Assembly: GCA_963536495.1 (NCBI GenBank)
Contig: CAUTAF010000009.1
Span: 1 to 59,108 of the forward strand
Direction of reading: 5' to 3'
DNA: 59,108 nucleotides
Source of the DNA: CAJPPJ01 sp963536495
GTDB lineage: Bacteria; Bacillota_I; Bacilli_A; RF39; UBA660
How positions within the stretch are numbered: the first letter of the stretch is position 1; each line of letters begins with the position of its first letter. The position numbers and the translations under genes were made by a program. Below are positions 16,113 through 24,618 of this stretch, piece after piece. The notes under the pieces are model-generated. The model worked only from the letters and a program-made list of their open reading frames with translations, made no database searches and had not been told where the DNA came from.

Positions 16113-17072
16113 ATGGAAAAAATATTAAAATTATTGAATGATTATTTAACCATCTTAAACAGTTCTGTTGAAGTATGGCTAGTATGTAGGTCATTAGATG
16201 AAGGTATATCTATAAAAGATTCTGATTTATTTGTATATTATTCTAATTTTAAAAGTGTTGACCTTGATAATATTTTAGTTAATTTAATAAATCGTGGTAT
16301 ACCTCGTGACAAAGTTGATAGGTTAATTAAAGTATTAAATTTTCTAAAAGAAACTTATGCTAAATATGGTGTAAATAATTTAGATGAATTATCTTTAAAA
16401 ATATTAAATGAGTGGAATAATTCAAAGTTTTATAGTGATGAATTAATTAAAGATATTTTATTAATAGAAAGACCTGATAGATGGAATACATTACCTAAAT
16501 CTAATATTACATTATTAAAAATATATAAAGATATAGTTGATGGTAATATGATTACTAATCCTAATATTCCAGTTGGTACTTCATCAGAGAGATTATATAC
16601 AATGCTACCTGATGATGCCTCATGCTATAAACATAATTTAAAAGTTATATCTAATCCAATGATTGATTGGAGTATTTATAAAAATGGTAGAAATACTTTA
16701 GAACAATATTGTGGACTATATAATGATAGTAAAAATGAAGAAGAAAAAAAATATTATCATGATTTAATAATAACAGCTATTTTTAACTCATGTAGTCTAT
16801 TTAACAATAAATTTGCATGGCATATCCCAACTCATAAAGTAGAAGAAATGATTAATTATTATTTGTTAGTAGAAAAAAATGAAATAAATAGTAGAACAAA
16901 TTCTATAAATGATATTAATTTTATTAATGAAATACATGATTTATTATTGACTGATGAATTATTTAATCATCAATTAGAATTGTACACTGAAAAGAATGAA
17001 GAGGCTGAAGAGGTAATCAAAGAATTAAAACTATCAAGAAAAAATATGAAATACAAATCTTTTTACAAATGA
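16113..17072 (+). CDS. Hypothetical protein (319 aa)
   Basis: No family recognised. A mostly helical soluble protein; a central stretch reads 'IERPDRWNTLPKSNITLL' and 'GTSSERLYTMLPDDASCYKH', and the C-terminal 60 residues are charged and coiled-coil-like. I prefer the ATG at 16113, with AGGTGATGG before it, over an in-frame ATG at 16068 that has no ribosome site. Base composition is like its surroundings. Confidence 0.55.
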   Translation: MEKILKLLNDYLTILNSSVEVWLVCRSLDEGISIKDSDLFVYYSNFKSVDLDNILVNLINRGIPRDKVDRLIKVLNFLKETYAKYGVNNLDELSLKILNEWNNSKFYSDELIKDILLIERPDRWNTLPKSNITLLKIYKDIVDGNMITNPNIPVGTSSERLYTMLPDDASCYKHNLKVISNPMIDWSIYKNGRNTLEQYCGLYNDSKNEEEKKYYHDLIITAIFNSCSLFNNKFAWHIPTHKVEEMINYYLLVEKNEINSRTNSINDINFINEIHDLLLTDELFNHQLELYTEKNEEAEEVIKELKLSRKNMKYKSFYK

Positions 17073-17304
17073 TTAGTATGTGAGAAAAAACTTTTATAGA
17101 TAACTTGGTATTTATTTTAAGAATAATAATAAACTTAAAAATAGTATTATTGAAAGTGGAGTTTTTGTTCCCAATATTGTTAGAAAAAATAAATAGATCG
17201 AATCAATAAAATAAAAAAAGAGTATTTAGGTTATGAGAAGTACATTTTAGAAAATTTAAGAGAAAAATTTATAAAAGAATTAAACAAGAGAAAGTAGGTA
17301 TTAA
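17073..17304 (+). other. Intergenic stretch with two short decayed-looking reading frames
   Basis: Bases 17104-17196 read as 30 codons ('…LKNSIIESGVFVPNIVRK…') and 17205-17297 as 30 codons ('…KKEYLGYEKYILENLREKF…') in different frames, each ending in TAG and neither with a start. The first faintly resembles the C-terminal strand of GNAT acetyltransferases, and a GNAT gene follows immediately, so this may be a broken relative. Evidence is weak. Confidence 0.25.
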
Positions 17305-17772
17305 ATGATGCTAGAAAAAATTGATAAGAAAAATTTAATTATTGAAAGATTGATGCAATTATATTTACATAATATTAGCTTATATTTTCCTATGGATATT
17401 GATCAAGAAACTGGTTTATATATTTATGATGATTTAGATAGTTATCTAAATGGTGCAAAAGACAAATCAGCTTATATTATAAAGAGTAATAATTACATTG
17501 CTGGTTTTATTTTAGCGGATTTCACTGAAGAAAAAAATATTGTTCAAGAAATGTTTATCTTAAACAATTTTAAAAGAAAGGGAATAGGCTATAAAGCAAT
17601 AAAAGAATTGTTTGATGGTCATAGAGGTAATTGGGAAATTAAATCTTTACCATTATCAGAACAAGCTGAATTGTTTTGGATTAATACTGTGAAAGAATAT
17701 ACAAATAATAAATTTGAAGTAGAACATATTGGCAAATTTAATAGAGCTGTTATAACTTTTAATAATGAATAA
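17305..17772 (+). CDS. GNAT-family N-acetyltransferase
   Basis: 155 aa. The acetyl-CoA-binding strand-loop-helix is 'VQEMFILNNFKRKGIGYKAI' (about residues 87-106; R/K-x-x-G-x-G form 'RKGIGY'), after 'YIAGFILADF'. The end 'LPLSEQAELFWINTVKEYT' is typical of a subgroup with a C-terminal helix over the active site. The acceptor substrate cannot be told. The gene has tandem ATG codons (17305, 17308) after 'AGTAGG'. Confidence 0.75.
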   Translation: MMLEKIDKKNLIIERLMQLYLHNISLYFPMDIDQETGLYIYDDLDSYLNGAKDKSAYIIKSNNYIAGFILADFTEEKNIVQEMFILNNFKRKGIGYKAIKELFDGHRGNWEIKSLPLSEQAELFWINTVKEYTNNKFEVEHIGKFNRAVITFNNE

Positions 17773-17927
17773 AGAAACATATTTTTTTATATAATCTTAT
17801 ATAAATTTATTATATTCAAAAGAATTTCATCAATTGTAAGTTTTTGATAAAGTAGATAGATTTAATCAAGTTTTTAAAACTCTTAAAATCAAAGTAAATA
17901 ATTAAAAATAGAAAAGAAGTAGTAATT

Positions 17928-18773
17928 ATGCTAAAAAAAAGAGAATATTCAGTAATTAATTATAAAAAAAATCATACAATATTTAAATGTCCTATATGCA
18001 ATAGCAACATTAATATTATAGATGAAAATATAGTTTGTGAATTAAATCATACATTTAACATCTCAAAAAAAGGTGTTGCAGTTTTAATGAAATCATTTAA
18101 ATATAAAGAGGATAAAGTTTATACAAAAAAATTGTTTGAAAATAGAAAAAAGTTTATAAAAGGACATTTTTATGATGAGGTACATAAAATTATTTCAGAA
18201 GAAATAAAAAAATATAATCATAATTTAATGCTAGATATGGGATCTGGTGATGGTACTCATGATTTTAATATTATTAATATGTTAAATGATGATTCTTTTA
18301 TAATAGGGGTTGATTTGGCAAAAGATGGTGTTGATTTATCATCAGAATATTTTAACTGTAATTTTTTATCATTTATATCAGATTTGAATTATTTGCCATT
18401 TAACAACAATGTTTTTGATTTAATAATAAATTTTTTGTCACCATCCAATGAAGAAGAAATAAAAAGATTATTAAAAACAGATGGTATCTTAATAAAAGTA
18501 ACTCCAAAGAAAGAATATTTAAAAGAATTAAGAAACTTATTAAATATTTCTGAATATGAAAATGAAAAAATAATTGATGAAAATATTTCTAAAAAATATA
18601 ATATTATAAAAAAAGTCGAATATAAAAATACATTTAAATTAGATGAATTAACATCAAAATATTTATTTAATATGACTCCTTTAACAAATAATTATAATGA
18701 TGATAAATTAAAATGTGATTTAAAATATATTACAATTGGATTAAATATCTATATATTAAAGGTGAAAGAATGA
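17928..18773 (+). CDS. RlmA-like 23S rRNA (guanine-N1) methyltransferase
   Basis: 281 aa. The N-terminal zinc finger 'FKCPICNSNI…CELNHTF' (about residues 18-43), the linker 'NRKKFIKGHFYDEV', and the SAM-binding site 'MLDMGSGDGTH' (about residue 102) are arranged as in RlmA(I)/RlmA(II)/TlrB, which methylate G745 or G748 of 23S rRNA. 'NFLSPSNEEEIKRLLKTDGILIKVTP' matches the late part of this family. Which guanine is modified cannot be decided here. The upstream 155-base gap has only weak open stretches. Confidence 0.8.
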   Translation: MLKKREYSVINYKKNHTIFKCPICNSNINIIDENIVCELNHTFNISKKGVAVLMKSFKYKEDKVYTKKLFENRKKFIKGHFYDEVHKIISEEIKKYNHNLMLDMGSGDGTHDFNIINMLNDDSFIIGVDLAKDGVDLSSEYFNCNFLSFISDLNYLPFNNNVFDLIINFLSPSNEEEIKRLLKTDGILIKVTPKKEYLKELRNLLNISEYENEKIIDENISKKYNIIKKVEYKNTFKLDELTSKYLFNMTPLTNNYNDDKLKCDLKYITIGLNIYILKVKE

Positions 18774-18803
18774 AAAAATATAACAATTTATTTGCATATT
18801 TTT

Positions 18804-18812
18804 TGTTATAAT
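18804..18812 (+). promoter_or_regulatory. Extended -10 promoter (ancestral ylqF promoter)
   Basis: TG-T-TATAAT (TATAAT 18807-18812) after a T-rich run, 27 bases before the truncated ylqF start copy at 18839. This is presumably the original ylqF promoter, now separated from the intact gene by the S51 insert. Confidence 0.5.
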
Positions 18813-18838
18813 ATATATTATTGAAATGAGTTAATTCT

Positions 18839-18883
18839 ATGAGTGAAAATAAAATAATTTTTAATTGGTTGATAACAATTTAG
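18839..18883 (+). pseudogene. Truncated copy of the 5' end of ylqF
   Basis: Reads MSENKIIFNW and then diverges to a TAG at 18881. Bases 18839-18869 match 19762-19792 (the real ylqF start, MSENKISFNW) with one mismatch, and the ribosome-site region before it (GAGTT) is also shared. The two copies lie on either side of the S51 peptidase gene. Confidence 0.75.
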
Positions 18884-19073
18884 TCAAGACCACTCCTAAA
18901 TCCTTATAATATAAGGAAAAACTTAAAAATGGTTCTTGCATGTTTATGCTAAAATATATAAAAAATGATGAAAATAGTTAAAATAGAGTGATTTTAAGTA
19001 AAAATTGTTTGAGAATTGAATTGATATGGTGATAACTGGTAGTCAAGACCAAAGTAAAAGTAGAGGTGAAAAT
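18884..19073 (+). other. Non-coding interval before the S51 gene
   Basis: Contains a small hairpin TCCTTAT/ATAAGGA (18901-18917), a likely extended -10 element TG-C-TAAAAT (18947-18955), and an imperfect direct repeat: GATAAC…TAGTCAAGACCA occurs at about 18871-18891 and again at about 19030-19050. The AAGACCA part of that repeat also occurs near the ylqF start, so both may be degenerate copies of the same gene start. Confidence 0.4.
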
Positions 19074-19742
19074 ATGAAAAAATTAGTATGTATTGGTGGT
19101 GTAGAAATTCCAAGATATAAGGATGGAATTTTACTTCCATATGAAACTAAAGAAATAGATCAAGAAATAGTAAAACTATCTAATAAAGAACATCCTAAAT
19201 TTTTATTTATTAGCATTGCTTCATCTCATCCTGAAGAATATTTTGAAGGGATTAAAAAAGTTTATGATGAACTAGGCTGTATAGTTTCACATTTAGATAT
19301 AAATAAAACATATAGTGAATTAGAACGTGATATATTAAATACTGATATTATTTATATAGGTGGAGGAAATACAAAATATCTTGTAAAGAAATTAAAAAGT
19401 TCAGGACTTGATAAACTGCTAATCGAAGCATATAATAATGGAATTGTATGTTCTGGACTTTCTGCTGGAAGTTATTGTTGGTTTAGATATAATTATGATT
19501 TAATCGAAGGCATGAATGTAATTAATGCAGTTAATTGTGTACATTATAATCAAAAAGATGAAATATCTAAAAATAAATTATATGATGTAGTAAAAGAAAA
19601 TAATATTATAGGTTATGCAATTGATAATCAAGTAGCATTAGAATTTATAGATGATGATATAAGAATAATTAAAAGTAATAAAGAACGCAATGCATACAAG
19701 ATAGATATAGCTGCTGGTAAAATAGTAGAAGAAAAAATGTAA
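19074..19742 (+). CDS. Peptidase S51 family (dipeptidase E-like)
   Basis: 222 aa serine peptidase of the class-I-glutamine-amidotransferase-like fold; PepE hydrolyses Asp-X dipeptides and relatives process cyanophycin or other peptides. 'DIIYIGGGNTKYL' precedes the nucleophile elbow 'GLSAGSYCWF' (Ser about residue 127), and 'VNCVHYNQ' provides the later His. I chose ATG 19074 (AGAGGTGA upstream) over an earlier in-frame ATG at 19026. It lies between a truncated and an intact copy of the ylqF start, so it looks inserted. Confidence 0.8.
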   Translation: MKKLVCIGGVEIPRYKDGILLPYETKEIDQEIVKLSNKEHPKFLFISIASSHPEEYFEGIKKVYDELGCIVSHLDINKTYSELERDILNTDIIYIGGGNTKYLVKKLKSSGLDKLLIEAYNNGIVCSGLSAGSYCWFRYNYDLIEGMNVINAVNCVHYNQKDEISKNKLYDVVKENNIIGYAIDNQVALEFIDDDIRIIKSNKERNAYKIDIAAGKIVEEKM

Positions 19743-19761
19743 AATAAAGGAGTTGATCCAA

Positions 19762-20604
19762 ATGAGTGAAAATAAAATAAGTTTTAATTGGTATCCAGGT
19801 CATATGGAAAAGACCAAGAGAAAGATAAAAGAAATTGAAGGATTAATAGATATAGTATTAGAACTTGCTGATGCTAGAATTCCTATGACATCTAGATTAA
19901 ATAGAGATTTTTTAAAGAATAAAGATAGTATATTAATACTTACTAAGTATGATTTATGTGATAAAGAAAAAACAGATAAGTTAGTAGAAGAATTAAAGAA
20001 GACTTATAAAGATGTTATATGTACATATATAGGGGACAAAACTATTAAATCTAAGATTAAAAATATAGCAGAAAAAATTTTAAAAGAAAAGATAGAAAAA
20101 AGAGAAAATAAAGGTCTTATAAAAAGAAAAATAAGAGCTATTGTAGTAGGTATACCTAATGTTGGTAAATCAACACTTATTAATACTTTATGTGGTAAGA
20201 CAGTTGCTAAAGCAGAAAATAGACCTGGTGTTACTAGAAGTTTAGAATGGCTTAAGATATCACCTGATTTTGAATTTATAGATTCTCCTGGTATTTTAGG
20301 TAAAAAATTTTCATCTCAAGAAGAAGCTTTTAGACTAGCTAGTTTATCAAGTGTAAACGAAGCTATATTAAATTATCAAGACTTAGCTATTTTTATATAT
20401 GAAGAATTAAGAGATAAATATCCATCTCGTTTCTTAGAATTTTATAAAATAGATAGTTTTACTGACTTTTTAACAGATATAGAAAAGATTGCTAAGAGAA
20501 AAGGTTGTTTATTAAAAGGTGGAGTAGTAGATATAGATAAAGCTTACTTACTTTTATATCAAGATTTTAAAAATAACAAGTTTGGAAAAATAACATTAGA
20601 TTAG
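19762..20604 (+). CDS. ylqF: Ribosome biogenesis GTPase YlqF (RbgA)
   Basis: Circularly permuted GTPase required for late 50S assembly. The G motifs appear in permuted order: G4 'LTKYDLCD' (about residue 61), then G1 'GIPNVGKSTLIN' (about residue 131), then G3 'DSPGI' (about residue 174). The N-terminus 'NWYPGHMEKTKRKI' is diagnostic. ATG 19762 has AAGGAG at 19747-19752; a TTG at 19753 is less likely. Length 280 aa is normal. A 45-base copy of its start sits 0.9 kb upstream. Confidence 0.95.
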   Translation: MSENKISFNWYPGHMEKTKRKIKEIEGLIDIVLELADARIPMTSRLNRDFLKNKDSILILTKYDLCDKEKTDKLVEELKKTYKDVICTYIGDKTIKSKIKNIAEKILKEKIEKRENKGLIKRKIRAIVVGIPNVGKSTLINTLCGKTVAKAENRPGVTRSLEWLKISPDFEFIDSPGILGKKFSSQEEAFRLASLSSVNEAILNYQDLAIFIYEELRDKYPSRFLEFYKIDSFTDFLTDIEKIAKRKGCLLKGGVVDIDKAYLLLYQDFKNNKFGKITLD

Positions 20605-20652
20605 TTTGAACTTATAAATAAATTTAATTATAATAATTATAAGGAGAGAATT

Positions 20653-21735
20653 ATGAAAAATATAAATATGTCTATAATTAAGTTTATTAGTAGAATAAGT
20701 GATTATTTATATGAAACTTTACTTTTTATTCAAGATAAAATTAATGTATTTGATTTAAAAAAAGTATTAAAGTTAGTTATTAAAATATTACTTTTTATAT
20801 TAATATTTTGGATTGTAAAAGCTTTTATTGTACCTTTAGCTTCTATTTTCGCTGTTATAATAGATTCGTTTAGTAACGTATTAAAAGGAACATTTGCAAA
20901 TATATTGATTTTTGCATTATATAATTTTTATTATCTATACTTTTATTTAAGCTTATATAAGTTTATTAAACATTTAATAGAAGAAAAGGATGTTAATATA
21001 TTTAAATCAGATATAATTAATAAACAATTAGTTAAAATAAATGAATTAGTATTAAAAATATTACAAATTATATTATATATATTCTTATTACCAATATTTG
21101 GAGTTGTTTTACTTGGATTAATATTATTTATATACTTAGTATTATTAGCTATAAAAGGTAATATAATAATTAGTTTATTCTTAATTTCTATAGCTTTAAT
21201 AATTGCAACAATTTATTTATTAAAATATATTATTGGATTTATTCATGATAAAAATCTTAAAAACTATAAATATATAGCGATATTTACATATTCAAGTATT
21301 TTAATATTTACACTTATTTTCTTTTTAGTTGAAACAAGAAAATATAAAGTAATAAGTGATATAAAAACACTAGAACTTAGTAAATATACTTTAACTTATC
21401 AAATAGAAAAAGGTATAGAAATTTCTACTAGTGGTTTTTATGAAATTAAATATGATGAAAAAGTTAAAAAAGGTAATTTAAAGATTAGATTTGAAAATTA
21501 TGAAACTAGTTCATATACACTTGATACTAAAAAAGATAATGATAAAACTAAAGTAAATATTAATTACTATATTAATTTAACTACTGATAATTTAATAAAT
21601 ATATCAAAAACAGTTAATGAATCACTTCAAAATAAATATTTTTATGATTATTCTAAAATTAAGTATGGAAAAGTAGTTATTAGTGTTAATCCTAAAGATA
21701 AAGGTTTATTAAAAGTTATTAAAAATGCAAAATAA
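20653..21735 (+). CDS. Hypothetical polytopic membrane protein (360 aa)
   Basis: No family recognised. About six hydrophobic segments (roughly residues 40-60, 62-84, 88-110, 135-165, 168-192 and 205-226) are followed by a soluble C-terminal domain of about 130 residues with beta character ('LEISTSGFYEIKYDEK…'-like strands rich in Tyr, Thr and Lys), probably outside the membrane. AAGGAGAG is the ribosome site. Its 3' end overlaps rnhB by 11 bases, so it is expressed with it. Confidence 0.6.
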   Translation: MKNINMSIIKFISRISDYLYETLLFIQDKINVFDLKKVLKLVIKILLFILIFWIVKAFIVPLASIFAVIIDSFSNVLKGTFANILIFALYNFYYLYFYLSLYKFIKHLIEEKDVNIFKSDIINKQLVKINELVLKILQIILYIFLLPIFGVVLLGLILFIYLVLLAIKGNIIISLFLISIALIIATIYLLKYIIGFIHDKNLKNYKYIAIFTYSSILIFTLIFFLVETRKYKVISDIKTLELSKYTLTYQIEKGIEISTSGFYEIKYDEKVKKGNLKIRFENYETSSYTLDTKKDNDKTKVNINYYINLTTDNLINISKTVNESLQNKYFYDYSKIKYGKVVISVNPKDKGLLKVIKNAK

Positions 21736-22327
21736 TAGAGAATATGAAGAAAAATATAGTAATTTAGATTATATATGTGGAGTAGATGAAGTTGGTAGAG
21801 GTCCGCTTGTTGGTCCTGTAGTAGCTTGTGCTGTAATACTTCCTAAAAATTATTATATTGAAGGATTAACTGATTCTAAGAAGCTATCTAAAAAGAAAAG
21901 AGAAAGTTTTTTTGAAATTATTAATAAAGATGCATTAGCTATAGGAATAGGAGTTATAGATAATCAAAAAATAGATGAAATAAATATCTTAGAAGCATCT
22001 AGACTTGCTATGAAAATAGCTGTTAATAATTTAAAAATAAAACCTGATGTAATACTTACAGATGCTATGAAACTTGATATGGGAATAGAAGAAGAAGATA
22101 TTATTAAGGGGGATTTAAAAAGTATTACTATCTCTGCTGCAAGTGTAATAGCAAAAGTTACAAGAGATAAGATGATGGAAGAATTACATGAAAAATATCC
22201 AATGTATAATTTTATTAAAAATAATGGTTATCCTACTAAAGAACATATAGAAGCGATTAAAAAATATGGAATAATAGAAGAACATAGAAAAACTTTTAGT
22301 CCTATAAAAGACATTATAAAAAAATAA
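21725..22327 (+). CDS. rnhB: Ribonuclease HII
   Basis: Removes ribonucleotides and RNA primers from RNA:DNA duplexes. The catalytic acids are in 'CGVDEVGRGPLVGPVV' (DE), 'ILTDAMKL' (D) and 'SVIAKVTRDKMM' (D), and 'YPMYNFIKNNGYPTKEH' matches the C-terminal block. Length 200 aa is typical. It follows ylqF and a membrane protein, echoing the common ylqF-rnhB neighbourhood of Bacillota. Confidence 0.95.
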   Translation: MQNNREYEEKYSNLDYICGVDEVGRGPLVGPVVACAVILPKNYYIEGLTDSKKLSKKKRESFFEIINKDALAIGIGVIDNQKIDEINILEASRLAMKIAVNNLKIKPDVILTDAMKLDMGIEEEDIIKGDLKSITISAASVIAKVTRDKMMEELHEKYPMYNFIKNNGYPTKEHIEAIKKYGIIEEHRKTFSPIKDIIKK

Positions 22328-22340
22328 TGTCTTTTTTTAT
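22309..22340 (+). terminator. Rho-independent terminator after rnhB
   Basis: AAGACATTAT (22309-22318), 6-base loop, ATAATGTCTT (22325-22334), then T-tract. The stem includes the last codons and the stop of rnhB. Confidence 0.8.
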
Positions 22341-22390
22341 TTACTAAATATATAAAAATGTTTATTATTAATAATAGGAGGAAAATACTT

Positions 22391-23116
22391 ATGAATGAAA
22401 GATTTATGGATCTTGAAGAGTTAGATAAGTATGGTCAAAAACTTCAAACTTATTCTGATTATGTAAATGATTCTATGAATAAAATAGCAGCTGGATTTAA
22501 TAATTTATATTCTGAAAAAATAATACAAGGTAGAAGAGCTAATGTTTTTATAGAAGTATATAAAGAAATGGATGATTCTAGAAAAAATGTCATAGAAAGA
22601 TTAATAGAAATTAAAAGATTTGTAGATAATGTTAAAACTTCTTTAGCTAATATGGATAAAGAAAATGCTCAAAGACTTAAAAATGCAATAGAAAACATGG
22701 GGTTAGTTCAACCTAATTCAAATTCTTCTACTACTTCAACTAATCCTTTAAATACTAATATAAATAAAGAGAAAAAAGAAAGTTATTTTAATGCTTCGAC
22801 TTATGTTAATAAATTACAAACAGAAGAAAAATATAATTCAAATAAAGCTATGTTTAATAATGAAAGTTTTTCTATTAAAGATTTATTTAATAAAACATTT
22901 AAAAAATCTGATCAAGATAAATATCAAGGTTCTAATCTAGGACTTAGAATAAAAGAAAGTATTAAAGTTGATAATCAAGAATATACTCTTACAGTTGATA
23001 CTAATAGAGTTCCTACAGAAAAAGAGTGGAATGAAGAAAAAATTGCTTTTATAAAACAAGTAGCAACACCTTCTTCAAAAATAGAAATATCAAAAACAGA
23101 ATATGATTTTTTTTGA
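22391..23116 (+). CDS. WXG100-like 'IXG' protein B1 with long C-terminal extension (241 aa)
   Basis: The first 110 residues form a helical hairpin like ESAT-6/WXG100 proteins, but the turn reads I45-Q-G in 'KIIQGRRANVF' where the partners have W-x-G. The second helix ends 'DKENAQRLKNAIENMG', matching 'DERHAKELEEAVASMG' in the paralogue at 23479. A Ser/Thr/Asn-rich linker (about 113-135) leads to a 105-residue tail of unknown fold. ATG 22391 follows AGGAGG. First of five alternating genes; no secretion ATPase is in the window, so secretion is only an inference. Confidence 0.65.
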   Translation: MNERFMDLEELDKYGQKLQTYSDYVNDSMNKIAAGFNNLYSEKIIQGRRANVFIEVYKEMDDSRKNVIERLIEIKRFVDNVKTSLANMDKENAQRLKNAIENMGLVQPNSNSSTTSTNPLNTNINKEKKESYFNASTYVNKLQTEEKYNSNKAMFNNESFSIKDLFNKTFKKSDQDKYQGSNLGLRIKESIKVDNQEYTLTVDTNRVPTEKEWNEEKIAFIKQVATPSSKIEISKTEYDFF

Positions 23117-23150
23117 TATGGATAAAAAAGATATTTAGAGGAGATAAAAA

Positions 23151-23486
23151 ATGGCGAGTAATGTTTTAGGAATTAAATATAATGAAGGTGAATATCAAAT
23201 AGCATTATTAGAAAAAGCTATAGAAGATTTATATATAAATGTAGAATTAATTGATAAAAACACAACTACTATATCAAAAGATACATGGGTAGGTCGTGAT
23301 GCTGATGCATATCAAGAAAAAATACTTAGTTATTCTAATAAATTAAAAAATCAAACTGATAGTTTTAAACAGTTAGTAGAAACTTTAAAACAAATAATTA
23401 AAGAAAATAAAGACCAAGAAGAAACTAGTTCTAGAGAACTTAAAGAAAGTTACTCATATAATATGAATGGGGGAACTAATGAATAA
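23151..23486 (+). CDS. WXG100-family protein A1 (111 aa)
   Basis: Typical Esx-like size and helical hairpin; the turn has W46-V-G48 in 'DTWVGRDADAYQEKI'. WXG100 proteins are small secreted or surface helper proteins and toxin partners of type VII secretion. It follows B1 by 34 bases with AGGAGAT as ribosome site, and overlaps B2 by 8 bases. The last 25 residues are polar and could carry a targeting tail, although no clear YxxxD/E motif is present. Confidence 0.75.
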   Translation: MASNVLGIKYNEGEYQIALLEKAIEDLYINVELIDKNTTTISKDTWVGRDADAYQEKILSYSNKLKNQTDSFKQLVETLKQIIKENKDQEETSSRELKESYSYNMNGGTNE

Positions 23487-23820
23487 AAGAGAATTAAATG
23501 TTACTGAGTTAAGTAATTTTGCAAAACAATTAGACACTATTTCAAACTATTTTGATGATTCTTTAAATAAAATAGGATCAGGTTTTAGAAATTTAAATGA
23601 TAATAAAATAATACAAGGTAGAAGAGCAAAAGTTTTTGAAATAGTTTACGGATGTATGCAAAAGAAAAAACTAGAAATGAATGAAAAAATTAAAGAATTT
23701 AGTGATTTTATTAGAAAAAACATTGTAACAACAGAAGAATTAGATGAAAGACATGCGAAAGAATTAGAAGAAGCTGTAGCATCAATGGGAGATGTTTTTA
23801 GAAAGATAAATAAAAAATAA
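23479..23820 (+). CDS. WXG100-like 'IXG' protein B2 (113 aa)
   Basis: Same family as B1: the turn is I45-Q-G47 in 'KIIQGRRAKVFEIV', with Ile at the position of the WXG tryptophan, and the second helix ends 'TTEELDERHAKELEEAVASM'. I chose the ATG at 23479, preceded by GGGGGA, over one 12 bases upstream. It is identical to B1 over 22 bases around the turn, so the array arose by duplication. Coupled to A1 by an 8-base overlap. Confidence 0.65.
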   Translation: MNKRELNVTELSNFAKQLDTISNYFDDSLNKIGSGFRNLNDNKIIQGRRAKVFEIVYGCMQKKKLEMNEKIKEFSDFIRKNIVTTEELDERHAKELEEAVASMGDVFRKINKK

Positions 23821-23831
23821 GGAGATAAAAT

Positions 23832-24134
23832 ATGGCAAATGAAGTAATTAGTATAGACTATAGTCAAGCTGATGGAGAAATTAAAAGAATAGAAGAAGGA
23901 ATAAGTAATTTACATACTAATTTTTCTCTTATTAATAATGCTACTACTGAAATTATGAATAATGCTTGGAGAGGAAAAGATGCAGAGGCATATAAAAACT
24001 CTATTGATTCTTTTACTGATGTATTAAAAAAACAAACTGAAGGACTTACAACATTAGTTAATATACTAAAAAGACAAATAGATGAAGATATAGCTCATGA
24101 AATAGAACAAGCTAAAAATATCCAAAACAAATAG
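23832..24134 (+). CDS. WXG100-family protein A2 (100 aa)
   Basis: Canonical size; W46-R-G48 in 'NNAWRGKDAEAYKNSI' at exactly the same residue number as in A1. Also like A1 it starts MA-N-x(V/I) with 'GIKY/SIDY' near residue 8. It follows B2 by 11 bases (AAGGAGAT ribosome site), so B2/A2 is the second B-A pair in the array. Confidence 0.75.
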   Translation: MANEVISIDYSQADGEIKRIEEGISNLHTNFSLINNATTEIMNNAWRGKDAEAYKNSIDSFTDVLKKQTEGLTTLVNILKRQIDEDIAHEIEQAKNIQNK

Positions 24135-24155
24135 TATTAATATAAGGAGTTAATT

Positions 24156-24560
24156 ATGAATGAAAGAAAAATAAATGTTCTTGAAATAGGTATATATAAG
24201 AAAAATTTAGAAGATGTAACTCATTATATTGATGATTGTATTAATAGAATATATGGTGGTATTAAATCATTAACTAACGAACATATTATAGAAGGTGAAG
24301 TTGCAAATACTTTAGAAAATTCATATGAAGAATTAAGTAAAATTAGATCTGAAATTAATGATGAATTAGACTCTTTTACAACATGGTTAGGAAAAAACAT
24401 AGAAGATACTACTATATTAGATGAAAGACATGCAAGAGAATTAGAAAATGAACTTAATAGTATGGAATTTTTTAAAGATGCTTATACTATTTCTGGAGAT
24501 AATCAATTTTTAACTGGTAATAATTATATGAAATTTGATTCATCATCAGTAAAAAAATAA
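24156..24560 (+). CDS. WXG100-like 'IXG' protein B3 (134 aa)
   Basis: Third B-type member, more diverged: I45-E-G47 in 'HIIEGEVANTLENSY', and the same late motif 'LDERHARELENELNSM'. An extra 20-residue polar tail follows. A terminator closes the array directly after it. It has no A-type partner downstream. Confidence 0.6.
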   Translation: MNERKINVLEIGIYKKNLEDVTHYIDDCINRIYGGIKSLTNEHIIEGEVANTLENSYEELSKIRSEINDELDSFTTWLGKNIEDTTILDERHARELENELNSMEFFKDAYTISGDNQFLTGNNYMKFDSSSVKK

Positions 24561-24571
24561 ATTATAAAAAG

Positions 24572-24596
24572 AAAGAAGCTTACTTCTTTTTTTTTA
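24572..24596 (+). terminator. Terminator of the WXG/IXG array
   Basis: AAAGAAG (24572-24578), loop CTTA, CTTCTTT (24583-24589), continuing into T's. Confidence 0.75.
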
Positions 24597-24618
24597 TAAC
24601 ATATAGTATAATTTAAAT

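Noticed and set aside
18781..18812. Terminator hairpin TATAACAA/TTGTTATA after the RlmA-like gene
   Set aside because: Loop of 16 A/T bases and no T-tract after the stem; the right arm is better explained as the extended -10 promoter.
22391..24560. Complete type VII secretion locus
   Set aside because: Only WXG-type small proteins are present; no EssC/YukB ATPase, EsaA, EssB or YukD homologue occurs in the window.
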